A DNA stretch of 64,000 nucleotides from Lachnospiraceae bacterium oral taxon 096 (GCA_018141845.1 CP073340.1:1823001-1887000); one strand, 5' to 3'; positions 46,370 to 55,929 are shown, counted from the first letter of the stretch. Numbers and translations: made by a program. Notes: a model not told the origin generated them from the letters alone.

Positions 46370-46498
46370 CTAAAATTCCTCTTCCTCATCCTCTTCTGCA
46401 ATAACACCAAAAATTGCAGACATTCCTGCAACTGGTCCAATAATTGCTGCAAACAGTGAGATAAAAAGAATGCCTACAAATATCATCCAAAAATCCAA
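46370..46498 (-). CDS. Small single-helix membrane peptide after purD (42 aa)
   Basis: A TTG-initiated frame reads one hydrophobic helix (FVGILFISLFAAIIGPVAG) and ends in an acidic tail (EEDEEEEF). GGGAGGGAG lies five bases before the TTG. It sits between purD and the terminator, so it is co-transcribed with the pur genes. An internal ATG (46486) is a second possible start. The ribosome-binding site, position and composition support a real gene; no family is recognised. Confidence 0.6.
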   Translation of the reverse strand: MDFWMIFVGILFISLFAAIIGPVAGMSAIFGVIAEEDEEEEF

Positions 46499-46533
46499 GT
46501 AGCTCCCTCCCCTCTGTGATTTATCCTATTTTC

Positions 46534-47808
46534 CTACGCCTCATCAATGGACTTTCCAATGTCTGTGCGCATATATTTATTGCGAAATGAAATCCATTCC
46601 GTCGCCTCATAGGCCTTTTGTCTTGCCTGTGCCAAAGTATTTCCCGTTGCTGTAATCCCCAATACTCTTCCACCTGCTGTGACTACTTTTCCATTCTCGT
46701 CAAAGGCTGTGCCCGCATGAAAGCAAAAATAATCATCTCTTCCGTCAAATGCCGAAAATCCAGATATTGGCACACCTTTTTCATATTTTTGTGGATATCC
46801 ATCACTGGCAAGAACGACACAAACGGCTGCATTATCGGCAAACTTCAATTCTATTTGGTCTAATGTTCCATCAATACAAGCATTAAAGACATCTACAATA
46901 TCATTCTCCATTCTAGGCAGTACGACCTGCGTCTCTGGATCTCCAAATCTTGCATTGTACTCGAGCACTTTTGGACCATCCGCTGTCAGCATCAATCCAA
47001 AGAAAATAATACCTTTAAATTCTCTGCCCTCGGCACGCATAGCATCCACCGTCTTTTGATAAATATGTTCCTTACAAAATGCATCCACTTCTTCAGTATA
47101 GAATGGACTTGGTGAAAATGTTCCCATTCCCCCTGTATTGAGCCCCTGATCTCCATCCTTCGCTCTCTTGTGATCCTGAGCGGAAGTCATAATTTTTATG
47201 GTCTTTCCATCGACAAAGGAGAGAACACTCACCTCTCGCCCAACCATAAACTCCTCGACAACAATCTTCTCTCCTGCACTTCCAAATTCCTTATTGATCA
47301 TCAATTCCTCAACGCCTGCCTTTGCCTGCTCAAGATCTTGACAAATCAACACGCCCTTTCCCAATGCCAAGCCATCGGCCTTTAATACAATTGGCATCTT
47401 CGCTGTTTCAAGATAAGCAAGTGCTTCCTGTGGCGAAGTAAAAGTCTCATAGGCACAGGTTGGAATACCATACTTTTTCATTAAATCCTTTGAAAATGCC
47501 TTTGAGCCTTCAAGAATCGCTGCATTTTTTCTAGGGCCAAATACTCGAAGTCCTTCCCTTTCAAATTCATCTACAATCCCTCCACAGAGCGGATCATCCA
47601 TACCAATTACGGTCAAATCAATAGCTTTTTCCTTTGCAAAGTCAACCAATGCCTGAAAGTTCATCACAGAAATTGGTACACATTCTGCCACCTGAGCAAT
47701 GCCTGCATTGCCAGGAGCACAATAAATTTTATCTACCTGTTTGCTCTGTGCAATCTTTGTGCAAATGGCATGCTCTCGACCGCCACCGCCGACAACCAAT
47801 ACCTTCAT
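46534..47808 (-). CDS. purD: Phosphoribosylamine-glycine ligase (424 aa)
   Basis: PurD joins glycine to phosphoribosylamine in purine synthesis. The sequence shows KVLVVGGGGREHAIC at the start and an ATP-grasp fold with KADGLALGKGVLICQDLEQA, VVEEFMVGREVSVL, TGGMGTFSPSPFY and EYNARFGDPETQVVLPRME. The ATG at 47808 shares TGATG with purN and has GGAGG upstream. Last enzyme gene of purE-purM-purN-purD. Confidence 0.96.
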   Translation of the reverse strand: MKVLVVGGGGREHAICTKIAQSKQVDKIYCAPGNAGIAQVAECVPISVMNFQALVDFAKEKAIDLTVIGMDDPLCGGIVDEFEREGLRVFGPRKNAAILEGSKAFSKDLMKKYGIPTCAYETFTSPQEALAYLETAKMPIVLKADGLALGKGVLICQDLEQAKAGVEELMINKEFGSAGEKIVVEEFMVGREVSVLSFVDGKTIKIMTSAQDHKRAKDGDQGLNTGGMGTFSPSPFYTEEVDAFCKEHIYQKTVDAMRAEGREFKGIIFFGLMLTADGPKVLEYNARFGDPETQVVLPRMENDIVDVFNACIDGTLDQIELKFADNAAVCVVLASDGYPQKYEKGVPISGFSAFDGRDDYFCFHAGTAFDENGKVVTAGGRVLGITATGNTLAQARQKAYEATEWISFRNKYMRTDIGKSIDEA

Positions 47809-48407
47809 CACTTGACCTCCTCATTGTTTGCGATTTGATGAATGGCCTGGGGTAAAATCACCCACTCTGCCTCTTCCATCACTCTCTGCTGTAAACGCTT
47901 TGGCGTATCACCACTTTTTACTTCTACTGCCTTTTGCAAAATAATGGGACCAGAGTCCATCCCCTCATCGACATAGTGAACTGTAGCTCCCGTCACCTTG
48001 ACTCCCCTTTTCAGTGCAGCCTCATGTACCTTTAAACCATAGTAACCAACGCCACAAAAACTCGGAATCAATGAAGGATGAATGTTAATAATTCTTCCTC
48101 GAAAGGCCTCAACCATTTCTGGTGGAATCTTAACTAAAAATCCTGCCAGGACAATCAAATCCAAATTCCTCTCCTTCAGTGCTCTCAGCATGGCTTGATT
48201 AAATTCTTCTCGAGTTTCAAAGCTGGATGGAGACAGTGCCATAGCCTCAATGCCTGCATTTTTTGCCCTCTCCAGTGCATAGGCATTGGCATTATTTGAA
48301 AAAACAAAGCTCACCTTGGCATTCTTTACTCTTCCTGCATCAATGGCATCTAAAATGGCCTGCAAATTGGTTCCGCCTCCACTGACCAACACTCCGACTT
48401 TTAGCAT
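47808..48407 (-). CDS. purN: Phosphoribosylglycinamide formyltransferase (199 aa)
   Basis: PurN transfers a formyl group from 10-formyl-THF to GAR. Motifs: VLVSGGGTNLQAILDAI, VLAGFLVKIPPEMV, GRIINIHPSLIPSF (catalytic Asn and His) and TVHYVDEGMDSGPII (catalytic Asp). The ATG at 48407 overlaps the end of purM by 7 bp; a longer frame to 48455 lies within purM. Confidence 0.95.
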   Translation of the reverse strand: MLKVGVLVSGGGTNLQAILDAIDAGRVKNAKVSFVFSNNANAYALERAKNAGIEAMALSPSSFETREEFNQAMLRALKERNLDLIVLAGFLVKIPPEMVEAFRGRIINIHPSLIPSFCGVGYYGLKVHEAALKRGVKVTGATVHYVDEGMDSGPIILQKAVEVKSGDTPKRLQQRVMEEAEWVILPQAIHQIANNEEVK

Positions 48408-49426
48408 AGTTTCACGCCCTTTTTTCCATCCTCTACATGGCCAATCACAAAGCACTCCTCACCTGCTGCTCGAATTGCCTTTACTGTCGTTTCTTCATCT
48501 TCCTTTGCCACACTAAGGAGCATACCAATGCCCATATTATAGGTATTGTACATCATTTCCTCAGAGACATTGCCCTTCTTTGCCATCAATTTAAAAATAG
48601 CAGGAACCTCATAGGCATCTTTTCTAATGACAGCAAGCTTATCCTCTGGCAACATTCTTGGAATATTTTCATAGAAACCACCACCCGTGATATGGGAACA
48701 GCCATGAACCTTGACACCGGCATCCTTTATTGATTTCATCGCCTTGACATAAATCTTTGTCGGTGCAAGAAGTGCCTCTCCAAGCGTCTTTCCCAGTTCA
48801 TCATAATAAGTAGCTAGGCTTTCCTTCGTCATATCAAAAATTTTTCTCACCAGAGAAAATCCATTGCTGTGCACACCACTGGAAGCAATGCCAATTAAGA
48901 CATCGCCACTTTGAATACTTTCGCCTGTAATCATATCCTTTTTGTCGACCACACCGACAGCAAAGCCCGCAAGGTCATACTCATCTTCTGGATAAAAGCC
49001 TGGCATTTCTGCCGTTTCTCCACCAATGAGTGCTGCACTAGACTGCACACAGCCATCGGCGACACCAGAGACAATCTGAGCAATCTTTTCAGGCTCATTC
49101 TTTCCACACGCAATATAATCAAGGAAAAAGAGTGGCTCTCCGCCTGCACAGGCCACATCATTGACACACATAGCAACACAATCAATACCAATGGTATTGT
49201 GCTTATCCATCAAAAAGGCAAGCTTTAATTTTGTGCCCACACCATCTGTTCCCGAAAGAAGAATTGGCTCATCCATCTCCTTGATTTTTTCTAAAGAAAA
49301 TGCCCCCGAAAATCCGCCGAGACCACCAAGGACCTCTGGACGCATCGTACTCTTTACAAACTTCTTCATCAATTCCACTGACTTATAGCCAGCCTCAATG
49401 TCAACTCCAGCACTCTTGTAATCCAT
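48401..49426 (-). CDS. purM: Phosphoribosylformylglycinamidine cyclo-ligase (341 aa)
   Basis: PurM (AIR synthetase) closes the imidazole ring. The start YKSAGVDIEAGYKSVELMKK and the GTDGVGTKLKLAFLMDKH motif are characteristic, with GGETAEMPGFY and GITGGGFYENIPRML later in variant form (SHITGGGFYENIPRM). The start ATG is 13 bp after purE. Confidence 0.96.
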   Translation of the reverse strand: MDYKSAGVDIEAGYKSVELMKKFVKSTMRPEVLGGLGGFSGAFSLEKIKEMDEPILLSGTDGVGTKLKLAFLMDKHNTIGIDCVAMCVNDVACAGGEPLFFLDYIACGKNEPEKIAQIVSGVADGCVQSSAALIGGETAEMPGFYPEDEYDLAGFAVGVVDKKDMITGESIQSGDVLIGIASSGVHSNGFSLVRKIFDMTKESLATYYDELGKTLGEALLAPTKIYVKAMKSIKDAGVKVHGCSHITGGGFYENIPRMLPEDKLAVIRKDAYEVPAIFKLMAKKGNVSEEMMYNTYNMGIGMLLSVAKEDEETTVKAIRAAGEECFVIGHVEDGKKGVKLC

Positions 49427-49439
49427 ATTGTCCTCCTAT

Positions 49440-49958
49440 CTACTTGCCCATCTCTTTTAGATATGCCTCATATCCAATTTCTTTTAGTCGCTCTGCCTTA
49501 TGAACCACTTCATTTTTCATCTCTTCGGTATAAGCCTCTAATTTTTTTTCTAACTCGCTGTCAGAAACGGCCAAAATCTTTGCTGCCAAAATTCCCGCAT
49601 TCTTGCCACCATTGATGGCCACAGTCGCACATGGAATACCTGATGGCATCTGTACGATGGAATAGAGTGAATCCACACCACCAAGATCTGATGTCTTCAT
49701 AGGAACACCAATGACTGGCAATGAAACAAGTGCCGCACACATTCCCGGAAGATGTGCTGCCTTTCCTGCCCCCGCAATAATCACTTTAAAGCCATTTTCC
49801 TTTGCCTTCTTTGCCCAGTCAAAGAAAATATCAGGCTCCCTGTGTGCAGATATAATGGTCATCTCAAAATCAATTCCCATTTTCTTTAAAAAATCGGCTG
49901 CCTGTGCCATAATCGGCATATCTGAGTCGCTTCCCATTACAATTCCTACTTTTGACAT
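49440..49958 (-). CDS. purE: N5-carboxyaminoimidazole ribonucleotide mutase (172 aa)
   Basis: PurE rearranges N5-CAIR to CAIR. It starts KVGIVMGSDSDMPIMAQAAD and has ISAHREPD, VIIAGAGKAAHLPGM and the GVPMKTSDLGGVDSLYSIVQ active-site segment. AAAGGAG precedes the ATG. It is the first gene of the pur cluster. No purK was seen here. Confidence 0.95.
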   Translation of the reverse strand: MSKVGIVMGSDSDMPIMAQAADFLKKMGIDFEMTIISAHREPDIFFDWAKKAKENGFKVIIAGAGKAAHLPGMCAALVSLPVIGVPMKTSDLGGVDSLYSIVQMPSGIPCATVAINGGKNAGILAAKILAVSDSELEKKLEAYTEEMKNEVVHKAERLKEIGYEAYLKEMGK

Positions 49959-49984
49959 AACTTTTCTCCTTTGTATTGATCTAT

Positions 49985-49997
49985 GTTATTCGGATAT
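49985..49997 (-). promoter_or_regulatory. Possible PurBox-like site before purE
   Basis: Minus-strand ATATCCGAATAAC matches 11 of 13 positions of the Bacillus PurBox (AWWWCCGAACWWT). It lies about 30 bp before the purE start, next to an imperfect CGGA/TCCG dyad. Whether this organism has a PurR that uses such a box is unknown. Confidence 0.3.
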
Positions 49998-50017
49998 TTT
50001 CCGCATTAACCAACAAT

Positions 50018-52051
50018 TTAGCCCATGGCCTCATTCAATTCCTCAAGTCCCTCTAGAGCAAACTTTCCATCGACAACAATGGCAATCTCTTTTCCATCTG
50101 CACAAATGGCATGGATATCCCCCAATTCATCATATGGAATCGTGATATCGGTGTGACAATTCATATAGGCCTTTTCCCTGTTGCTGTGACGAAGCAAAGA
50201 AACTTCATTGTCCTTGGCAATAATTGCCTTTCCATCTGGATTATAAGTCACTTCATCTTCCTCGTGACTGTAGCAGGTATCACCAATTGCAAAATGGGGG
50301 CCCATCTTCTCTGCAATTAAAATTGGCAACTGATCAAAAATCTGATACTTCTTTGCCACTGCATAAGCTGTCGTATTGGTTCCAATGGCGAATTCCCCAA
50401 GTGGAAGACTCTTTCTGTTCTTTAAAAGTACTTCCTCAATCAAACTCTGATTTTCACTTTCGTTCTCGAAATTTTGACAGGAATACTTTGAGACCATACC
50501 ATCACAAAACCACAGTCTCAAATCCTTAAATAAAATATCGCCAATATAGACTCTTCCCACATGCAAAAGTCCATTAGTTCCCTTGAGCACTGGTGAAGTA
50601 AAGACCTCACCAACAGGAATATTGACATCTGCAACACAATTTTCAAAATTTGTCTGCTTCTTTGGATCCTTCAAGGAGTGTAATTTCACGGTAACATCTG
50701 TATCATTTCCCTGTCCACCCTGAACATGTACACATTCTGCCTGATCAAGAGCATCAATAATGATCTGTTGCATCCTCTGATAGTGTTGATAATCCAGTGT
50801 ATTGATGCGAATAATTTCATCAAAAATCTTGCGATAGCATTCTTTGTCCTCTACAATGTCTGGCAATGGCCAAGCAATAATCGTAAAGCTTGTCTTTTCC
50901 GTTTGAACATAGCGATTTAAGAGCATTGAAAATTCATTTGAAAAATCAAGGCGAAGCTTCTTTTGTTTGTCGCTATAACTGAGGGCATGCTCTGTATTTA
51001 CTGGCACAAAGCTCTTCTCTCCAAAAGTCTCTATCACTGCCGGTCCCGCATAGACATCAAGAATCTCTTTGTTTTCTTCATAGGCCATTTCTAACAGTGC
51101 TAATTTTCTATCTGTAAAGGCCTTTTTTAAAATCAATGCCCCGTCAAAGCGATGGTCATAGTCATATTGGCGATTTGGACTCTGCCCACCACATCCACGG
51201 CTTCTTTCCCCAACAATATCAGCTAAACGATATGGTGTTCGGTAAAGAATTGGCTCAAATCCCATATCCAAAAAATTTTGAATTGCTACCTTGACCACTC
51301 GCTCAAATCCAATCGGACAATGCAAAGAAACATTCTTTACCTTACTCAAATCCTTTCCCAGCACGACAAATCCCTTTTGATAGCCCTGAGTGTAGGTATC
51401 CGCCATCTTTTTAATCGTCTCTTCTGGCAATGCATTGAGATACTTTGCCATAGCAATCTCACTATTTGAAATATATTGACCAAATAAAAATAAATAGCGA
51501 AGGTCATTCAAATCTGCATTTTCAATAATATCTCGAATAAAGTGATTTTGTGGTGTCAAAGTTTCTCTCACTCGCTCTGGCACAGTGACATCCAAATAGT
51601 CAAACATATACCAAAAGAAAATATCTTCCAACTGCTTTGCTGTGACATCTTCTTCCTTAGCTGCTGTATAGATTTCTAAAAAGACCTCCAACACACTGGA
51701 GATATTCTCCTCTTTTCTCTCATAAGCCATCGGAATAATGCTTCTAAGCTCTCTTGCAAGGACACAAAGCACCTGTCCAAATTCTTCTCCATATTTTTCA
51801 AAAAGTACATCGGGATGGAAAAATGATTTGTTATAATTTTGTGGCAAAATCTGTGCATATAATTTTTCTTGAATAGACTGTAATGTCTCAAAATCATAGT
51901 TTTCATACTTTCCACTGTCGATATCCCTTTTTAATTCATCTACATCAATGACAAATTCAGCCATTGACACAAAAAAGTCGCCAAAGTGCACCGACAAATC
52001 CTCTTTTGGAATTTGCCGAATGCGTTCTGTGGCAAGTTCATAACGTTCCAT
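50018..52051 (-). CDS. M29-type aminopeptidase-like protein with long N-terminal extension (677 aa)
   Basis: The C-terminal half resembles M29 thermophilic aminopeptidases (AmpS/PepS): GGQGNDTDVTVKL, GEVFTSPVLKGTNG (residues 481-494), LGEFAIGTN (from 551), GPHFAIGDTCYSHEED (from 584) and NCHTDITIPYDELG (from 631). These carry the Glu, His and Asp residues that bind two metals. M29 enzymes are usually near 400 residues; here an about 300-residue helical N-terminal region with no motif I can name precedes it. It lies 3 bp after a small membrane-protein gene and 59 bp before purE. Confidence 0.82.
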   Translation of the reverse strand: MERYELATERIRQIPKEDLSVHFGDFFVSMAEFVIDVDELKRDIDSGKYENYDFETLQSIQEKLYAQILPQNYNKSFFHPDVLFEKYGEEFGQVLCVLARELRSIIPMAYERKEENISSVLEVFLEIYTAAKEEDVTAKQLEDIFFWYMFDYLDVTVPERVRETLTPQNHFIRDIIENADLNDLRYLFLFGQYISNSEIAMAKYLNALPEETIKKMADTYTQGYQKGFVVLGKDLSKVKNVSLHCPIGFERVVKVAIQNFLDMGFEPILYRTPYRLADIVGERSRGCGGQSPNRQYDYDHRFDGALILKKAFTDRKLALLEMAYEENKEILDVYAGPAVIETFGEKSFVPVNTEHALSYSDKQKKLRLDFSNEFSMLLNRYVQTEKTSFTIIAWPLPDIVEDKECYRKIFDEIIRINTLDYQHYQRMQQIIIDALDQAECVHVQGGQGNDTDVTVKLHSLKDPKKQTNFENCVADVNIPVGEVFTSPVLKGTNGLLHVGRVYIGDILFKDLRLWFCDGMVSKYSCQNFENESENQSLIEEVLLKNRKSLPLGEFAIGTNTTAYAVAKKYQIFDQLPILIAEKMGPHFAIGDTCYSHEEDEVTYNPDGKAIIAKDNEVSLLRHSNREKAYMNCHTDITIPYDELGDIHAICADGKEIAIVVDGKFALEGLEELNEAMG

Positions 52052-52054
52052 CTT

Positions 52055-52519
52055 CTACCCTCTTCCAAGTATTCCACCAACTACAATAATCAAAAACCAC
52101 AATAAAAAATTGCATCCCCCAAGTGCCAGTCCAATATAGGCAAGAATCATTCTTGTCTCCTTTTCTAAGAAGGAAAGTATGCCATACCAAAATCCTGCCA
52201 AGGCAAAGAGAATGGAACTAATGGCCAAAGCGGACAGTGATAAATCGGGAGCTCCCTTTAAATCCACAACTAAACGATAGGCACAAATGGTAAAGATGGA
52301 TGCAATCAAACTCAAAAATACCGACATCAAACTTCTTCTTGAAAGTGGCTTTCGCACATAATTGACCAAAGCAGGATTGATTTCTTGCTTTCGATCCTCT
52401 GGATAGCTAAACCTCTCCTCTTCGAGAATAGATTGCCCCTTATTTCTGACTGGCTTTAAAAACTTATACTTCTTGTTCTTTCTCAATTTGTCAAACATCT
52501 GTCTAATTCTTTGCCCCAT
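52055..52519 (-). CDS. Small membrane protein, DUF6142-like (about 154 aa)
   Basis: The N-terminal 70 residues are charged (RKNKKYKFLKPVRNKG) and cytoplasmic. Three hydrophobic helices follow (about SLMSVFLSLIASIFTICAYR; LALSSILFALAGFWYGIL-like; MILAYIGLALGGCNFLLWFL), ending GGILGRG. This layout resembles DUF6142 proteins, often found beside pyrE or peptidase genes in Lachnospiraceae; the match is by memory, not search. Start is uncertain: ATG 52519 overlaps the end of pyrE, ATG 52498 does not, and neither has a strong ribosome-binding site. Confidence 0.7.
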   Translation of the reverse strand: MGQRIRQMFDKLRKNKKYKFLKPVRNKGQSILEEERFSYPEDRKQEINPALVNYVRKPLSRRSLMSVFLSLIASIFTICAYRLVVDLKGAPDLSLSALAISSILFALAGFWYGILSFLEKETRMILAYIGLALGGCNFLLWFLIIVVGGILGRG

Positions 52520-53180
52520 ATTGCTCGTAGTAATGATCAATTCTTGACTTTAATTCATCATCAATCACGATTCTTCCCTTGTATGGCTTATTATAAAGAT
52601 GCTCCACAACTTCGTGCATTGTCACAATCGCTGAAGTCTTCATCCCATACTTTTGTGCAATCTCCTTGAGAGCCGATTGTTCTCCCTTTCCTCTCTCACA
52701 GCGGTCCACGCTGACAATCAAACCAATAACATCTGCATCGCCCTGACTCTTAATAATTGGATAAGTCTCCTCAATGGAAGTTCCCGCTGTCGTCACATCT
52801 TCGATAATGAGCACTCGATCACCATCTGCAATTGGACTTCCAAGCAAAATTCCCTTGTCCCCGTGATCCTTTACTTCCTTGCGATTGGAACAGTACTTCA
52901 CTTCCTTACCTGTCAATCTTGAAATTTCCATGCTCGTTGCCACAGTCAGCGGAATTCCCTTGTAGGCTGGTCCAAACAAAACATCAAAATCCAAACCAAA
53001 ATTGTCCTTAATTGCCTGTGCATAGTACTCTCCAAGTTTGGTCAACTGTGCACCTGTTCGATAAAATCCAGTATTGACAAAAAATGGAGTCTTTCTTCCG
53101 CTCTTTGTCACGAAATCTCCAAACTTTAACACTTCACAATCAATCATAAATTCAATAAACTCTGCCTTATATCTTTCCAT
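52503..53180 (-). CDS. pyrE: Orotate phosphoribosyltransferase (225 aa)
   Basis: PyrE forms OMP from orotate and PRPP. The PRPP loop VLIIEDVTTAGTSIEETYPI and the LFGPAYKGIPLTVATSMEIS segment are typical. Length matches clostridial/proteobacterial PyrE near 210-225 residues. It lies 46 bp after pyrD as the last pyr gene of the cluster. Confidence 0.95.
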   Translation of the reverse strand: MERYKAEFIEFMIDCEVLKFGDFVTKSGRKTPFFVNTGFYRTGAQLTKLGEYYAQAIKDNFGLDFDVLFGPAYKGIPLTVATSMEISRLTGKEVKYCSNRKEVKDHGDKGILLGSPIADGDRVLIIEDVTTAGTSIEETYPIIKSQGDADVIGLIVSVDRCERGKGEQSALKEIAQKYGMKTSAIVTMHEVVEHLYNKPYKGRIVIDDELKSRIDHYYEQYGAKN

Positions 53181-53226
53181 TTCATCCCATTCCTTTTCTA
53201 CTCACTTTATTTTGCAATGTCACCGC

Positions 53227-54135
53227 TTACTTGACAGCACCAATCAATTCTCGCACATCTGAAATTTGATGATCCAACAAGTATTTTTCAATGCCATCGA
53301 CCACTTCCATCGTCACATTCGGATTATAAAAATTGGCAGTTCCCACACTCACCATGGTTGCTCCCGCAAGCAAAAATTCAATCGCATCTTCCCAGCAAGA
53401 AATTCCACCCATACCCACAATTGGAATTTGTACTGCCTGTGCCACCTGATAGACCATTCTGACAGCTACCGGCTTAATTGCAGGTCCAGAAAATCCACCC
53501 GTGCGATTGGCAACAGCAAATGTCCGCCTTTGAATATCAATCTTCATCCCTGTCAAGGTGTTAATCAGAGAAAGGGCATCTGCACCACCTGCCTGTGCGG
53601 CCTTGGCCATCTCTGTAATATCTGTTACATTTGGAGAAAGTTTCATCATCACTGGTTGTTTGGCATGAGACTTTACTGCCTTCGTAATTGCCTCTACTGC
53701 CTTTGGATCCTGACCAAAGGCAATACCGCCCTCCTTGACATTTGGACAAGAAATATTAATTTCTAGCATATCGACATCCACATCTCCAAGTTTTTCCACC
53801 ACATCAATATAGTCCTCTGTCGTCTTTCCGCAGACATTGACAATAATCTTTGTGTTGTACTTTCGCAAAAATGGCACATCTCGCTTTGCAAATACATCAA
53901 TGCCAGGATTTTGCAAGCCAATGGCATTGAGCATCCCGCCATACACCTCTGCAATTCGTGGTGTAGGATTTCCAGCCCAAGGAATATTGGCCACCCCCTT
54001 TGTGGTCACTGCACCCAATCGATTTAAATCCACAAATTCGGCGTACTCTGCCCCTGAGCCAAATGTTCCACTTGCCACAGTCACAGGATTTTGAAATTCA
54101 ACCCCTGCAATCTCTACCTTCATATTTGGTGCCAT
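53227..54135 (-). CDS. pyrD: Dihydroorotate dehydrogenase, type 1B catalytic subunit (302 aa)
   Basis: The FMN enzyme oxidises dihydroorotate to orotate and works with PyrK using NAD+. Motifs: FQNPVTVASGTFGSGAEYAE, EINISCPNVKEGGIAFG with the catalytic Cys of type 1B, and VGMGGISCWEDAIEFLLAGA. It begins on a TAATG shared with pyrK. Confidence 0.96.
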   Translation of the reverse strand: MAPNMKVEIAGVEFQNPVTVASGTFGSGAEYAEFVDLNRLGAVTTKGVANIPWAGNPTPRIAEVYGGMLNAIGLQNPGIDVFAKRDVPFLRKYNTKIIVNVCGKTTEDYIDVVEKLGDVDVDMLEINISCPNVKEGGIAFGQDPKAVEAITKAVKSHAKQPVMMKLSPNVTDITEMAKAAQAGGADALSLINTLTGMKIDIQRRTFAVANRTGGFSGPAIKPVAVRMVYQVAQAVQIPIVGMGGISCWEDAIEFLLAGATMVSVGTANFYNPNVTMEVVDGIEKYLLDHQISDVRELIGAVK

Positions 54136-54917
54136 TAGATTTCTACCTCCTCAGCTAAAAATACTGGTCCATCTTTGCAAATTCTTCGATTGTTGACCTG
54201 TGAGTGATGATCAACTTCCTTTGTCTTGCACACACAAGCTAGGCATGCCCCCACTCCACAAGCCATTTTCTCTTCCAAGGAGATGTAACAGCGAATATGA
54301 TTTTCCTTTGCATATGCCTTGATTGCTCGAAGCATTGGTGTCGGGCCACAGGCCATAATGGTATCGCCCTTAATTTTTCTTTCTCGAATGGCATCGAGGA
54401 CATTGCCCTTTACGCCCTCGCTTCCATCTTCTGTGGCCACCACTATTTCACCATAGGCTTTAAATTCCTCTGCCAAAAATAATTGATTATCCCGATATCC
54501 CATGACTGCAGTCTTTTTTCCTACCTCAGGGAGCTGTTTCATCAACTCTAACATCGGCGGAATTCCAATACCTCCACCAATCAAAATCACATCTCCCATA
54601 TCCTCAAGTAAAAATCCATTGCCAAGAGGTCCTAAAACTTCAATCTCATCTCCCGCACCTAATTTTGCAATTTCTGCAGTTCCTGTCTTTTCTCCTGTCA
54701 CACGATAAACGAGGCGAAGCTCCCCCTTTTCTCTATCAATACCACAAATACTGATTGGTCTTGGTAGCAATCTCGCTGCATCATCAACATAGAGAGAGAC
54801 AAATTGCCCCGGCACTGCCTCTTCAACCATTTCCTTGCACGCCAAACGCAGGTCATAGATATGTGGTCCAATACAGCTTTGCGAAATCACTCGCACACGC
54901 CTCTTTTGCTTGCTCAT
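54135..54917 (-). CDS. pyrK: Dihydroorotate dehydrogenase electron-transfer subunit (260 aa)
   Basis: PyrK is an FAD and [2Fe-2S] protein that passes electrons from PyrD to NAD+. It has the ferredoxin-reductase FAD region (RLLPRPISICGID), NAD region (VILIGGGIGIPPMLELMKQL) and the C-terminal cluster cysteines (MACGVGACLACVCKTKE, and the later RRICKDGPVF). The ATG at 54917 follows AGAGG; the longer frame to 54938 is not needed. Confidence 0.95.
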   Translation of the reverse strand: MSKQKRRVRVISQSCIGPHIYDLRLACKEMVEEAVPGQFVSLYVDDAARLLPRPISICGIDREKGELRLVYRVTGEKTGTAEIAKLGAGDEIEVLGPLGNGFLLEDMGDVILIGGGIGIPPMLELMKQLPEVGKKTAVMGYRDNQLFLAEEFKAYGEIVVATEDGSEGVKGNVLDAIRERKIKGDTIMACGPTPMLRAIKAYAKENHIRCYISLEEKMACGVGACLACVCKTKEVDHHSQVNNRRICKDGPVFLAEEVEI

Positions 54918-55011
54918 TATTTCCTCTCCCATTTCCATTTACTTTACTTTTTATCCGTATTATCCGTACTATTTTACCTTATTTGCATTGTCAACATTGT
55001 TAACCTTGTCA

Positions 55012-55929
55012 TTATAGCACCCGATTGATATCCGCAATCATATCCATCGTCGCCTGACGAGATGCCTCAAAGAAATTCTCCTCACCAAACTTTTGATACT
55101 TTTCTTGGCGATAGGCAGCAATAATTCCTCTCGATGAGTTGACCACTGCACCGAGTCCATCCTCATTAAAACAATATCGTAAATCCTCTGCCGTTCCCCC
55201 TTGAGCACCGTATCCTGGCACAAGAAAATAAGTATTTGGCATTAACTTTCTCAAAACCTTACTCATCTCAGGATAAGTTGCACCGACCACAGCACCGACA
55301 TTGGAATAGACTCCATCCATGCTCTCTTTTCCCCATGCAACCACCTTCTCCGCCACATGCTCATAGAGTGCCCTTCCATCAATTAAGCGATCCTGAAACT
55401 CTCCACTGGATGGATTTGATGTCTTTACCAAGACAAAAATGCCCTTATCATCGCTGTTACAAACATCAACAAATGGCTTAATTCCATCACTTCCAAGATA
55501 TGGATTGACCGTGAGCATATCGGCATCAAATCCCTTGCAAACGGTATTTCCCACCTGAACATGTCCAATATGTCCCACTGCATATGCGGTCGAAGTTGAG
55601 CCAATATCTCCCCTCTTTGCATCAGCAATAACAATCAATCCCTTTTCCTTACAATACTTTACGGTCTTATCATACGCCACTAACCCAGCAAGACCAAATT
55701 GCTCATACATGGCAATCTGTGGCTTTACCGCTGGAATCAAATCAGCTACGGCATCGATAATTGCCTGATTAAACTTCCAAATGGCATCTGCTGCCCCCTC
55801 TAAGGTCTCACCATATTCTTTCAATGAAGTCTCCACTATATGCTTTGGAACATAGGATAACATTGGATCCAATCCCACACATATCGGTGCCTTTGTCTTT
55901 TGGATTTTCTCGATTAATCTGCTGATCAT
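55012..55929 (-). CDS. pyrF: Orotidine 5'-phosphate decarboxylase, group 2 (305 aa)
   Basis: PyrF makes UMP. The long (about 300-residue) group 2 form is recognised by ICVGLDPMLSYVPKHI at the start and the catalytic VIADAKRGDIGSTSTAYA. The family start fits the ATG at 55929, but that ATG has only a weak GGCAGAA tract upstream. A very strong AGGAGAGGAGAGG lies about 55 nt further up with no canonical start at proper distance; an in-frame TTG at 55965 is also possible. It is the first gene of pyrF-pyrK-pyrD-pyrE. Confidence 0.93.
   Translation of the reverse strand: MISRLIEKIQKTKAPICVGLDPMLSYVPKHIVETSLKEYGETLEGAADAIWKFNQAIIDAVADLIPAVKPQIAMYEQFGLAGLVAYDKTVKYCKEKGLIVIADAKRGDIGSTSTAYAVGHIGHVQVGNTVCKGFDADMLTVNPYLGSDGIKPFVDVCNSDDKGIFVLVKTSNPSSGEFQDRLIDGRALYEHVAEKVVAWGKESMDGVYSNVGAVVGATYPEMSKVLRKLMPNTYFLVPGYGAQGGTAEDLRYCFNEDGLGAVVNSSRGIIAAYRQEKYQKFGEENFFEASRQATMDMIADINRVL

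Noticed and set aside
54918..55011. Internal promoter between pyrF and pyrK
   Set aside because: A TTGACA is present on the minus strand, but the sequence 17 bp downstream (TAGTAC) is a weak -10 box. Two TTATCCGTA copies there have no clear meaning.
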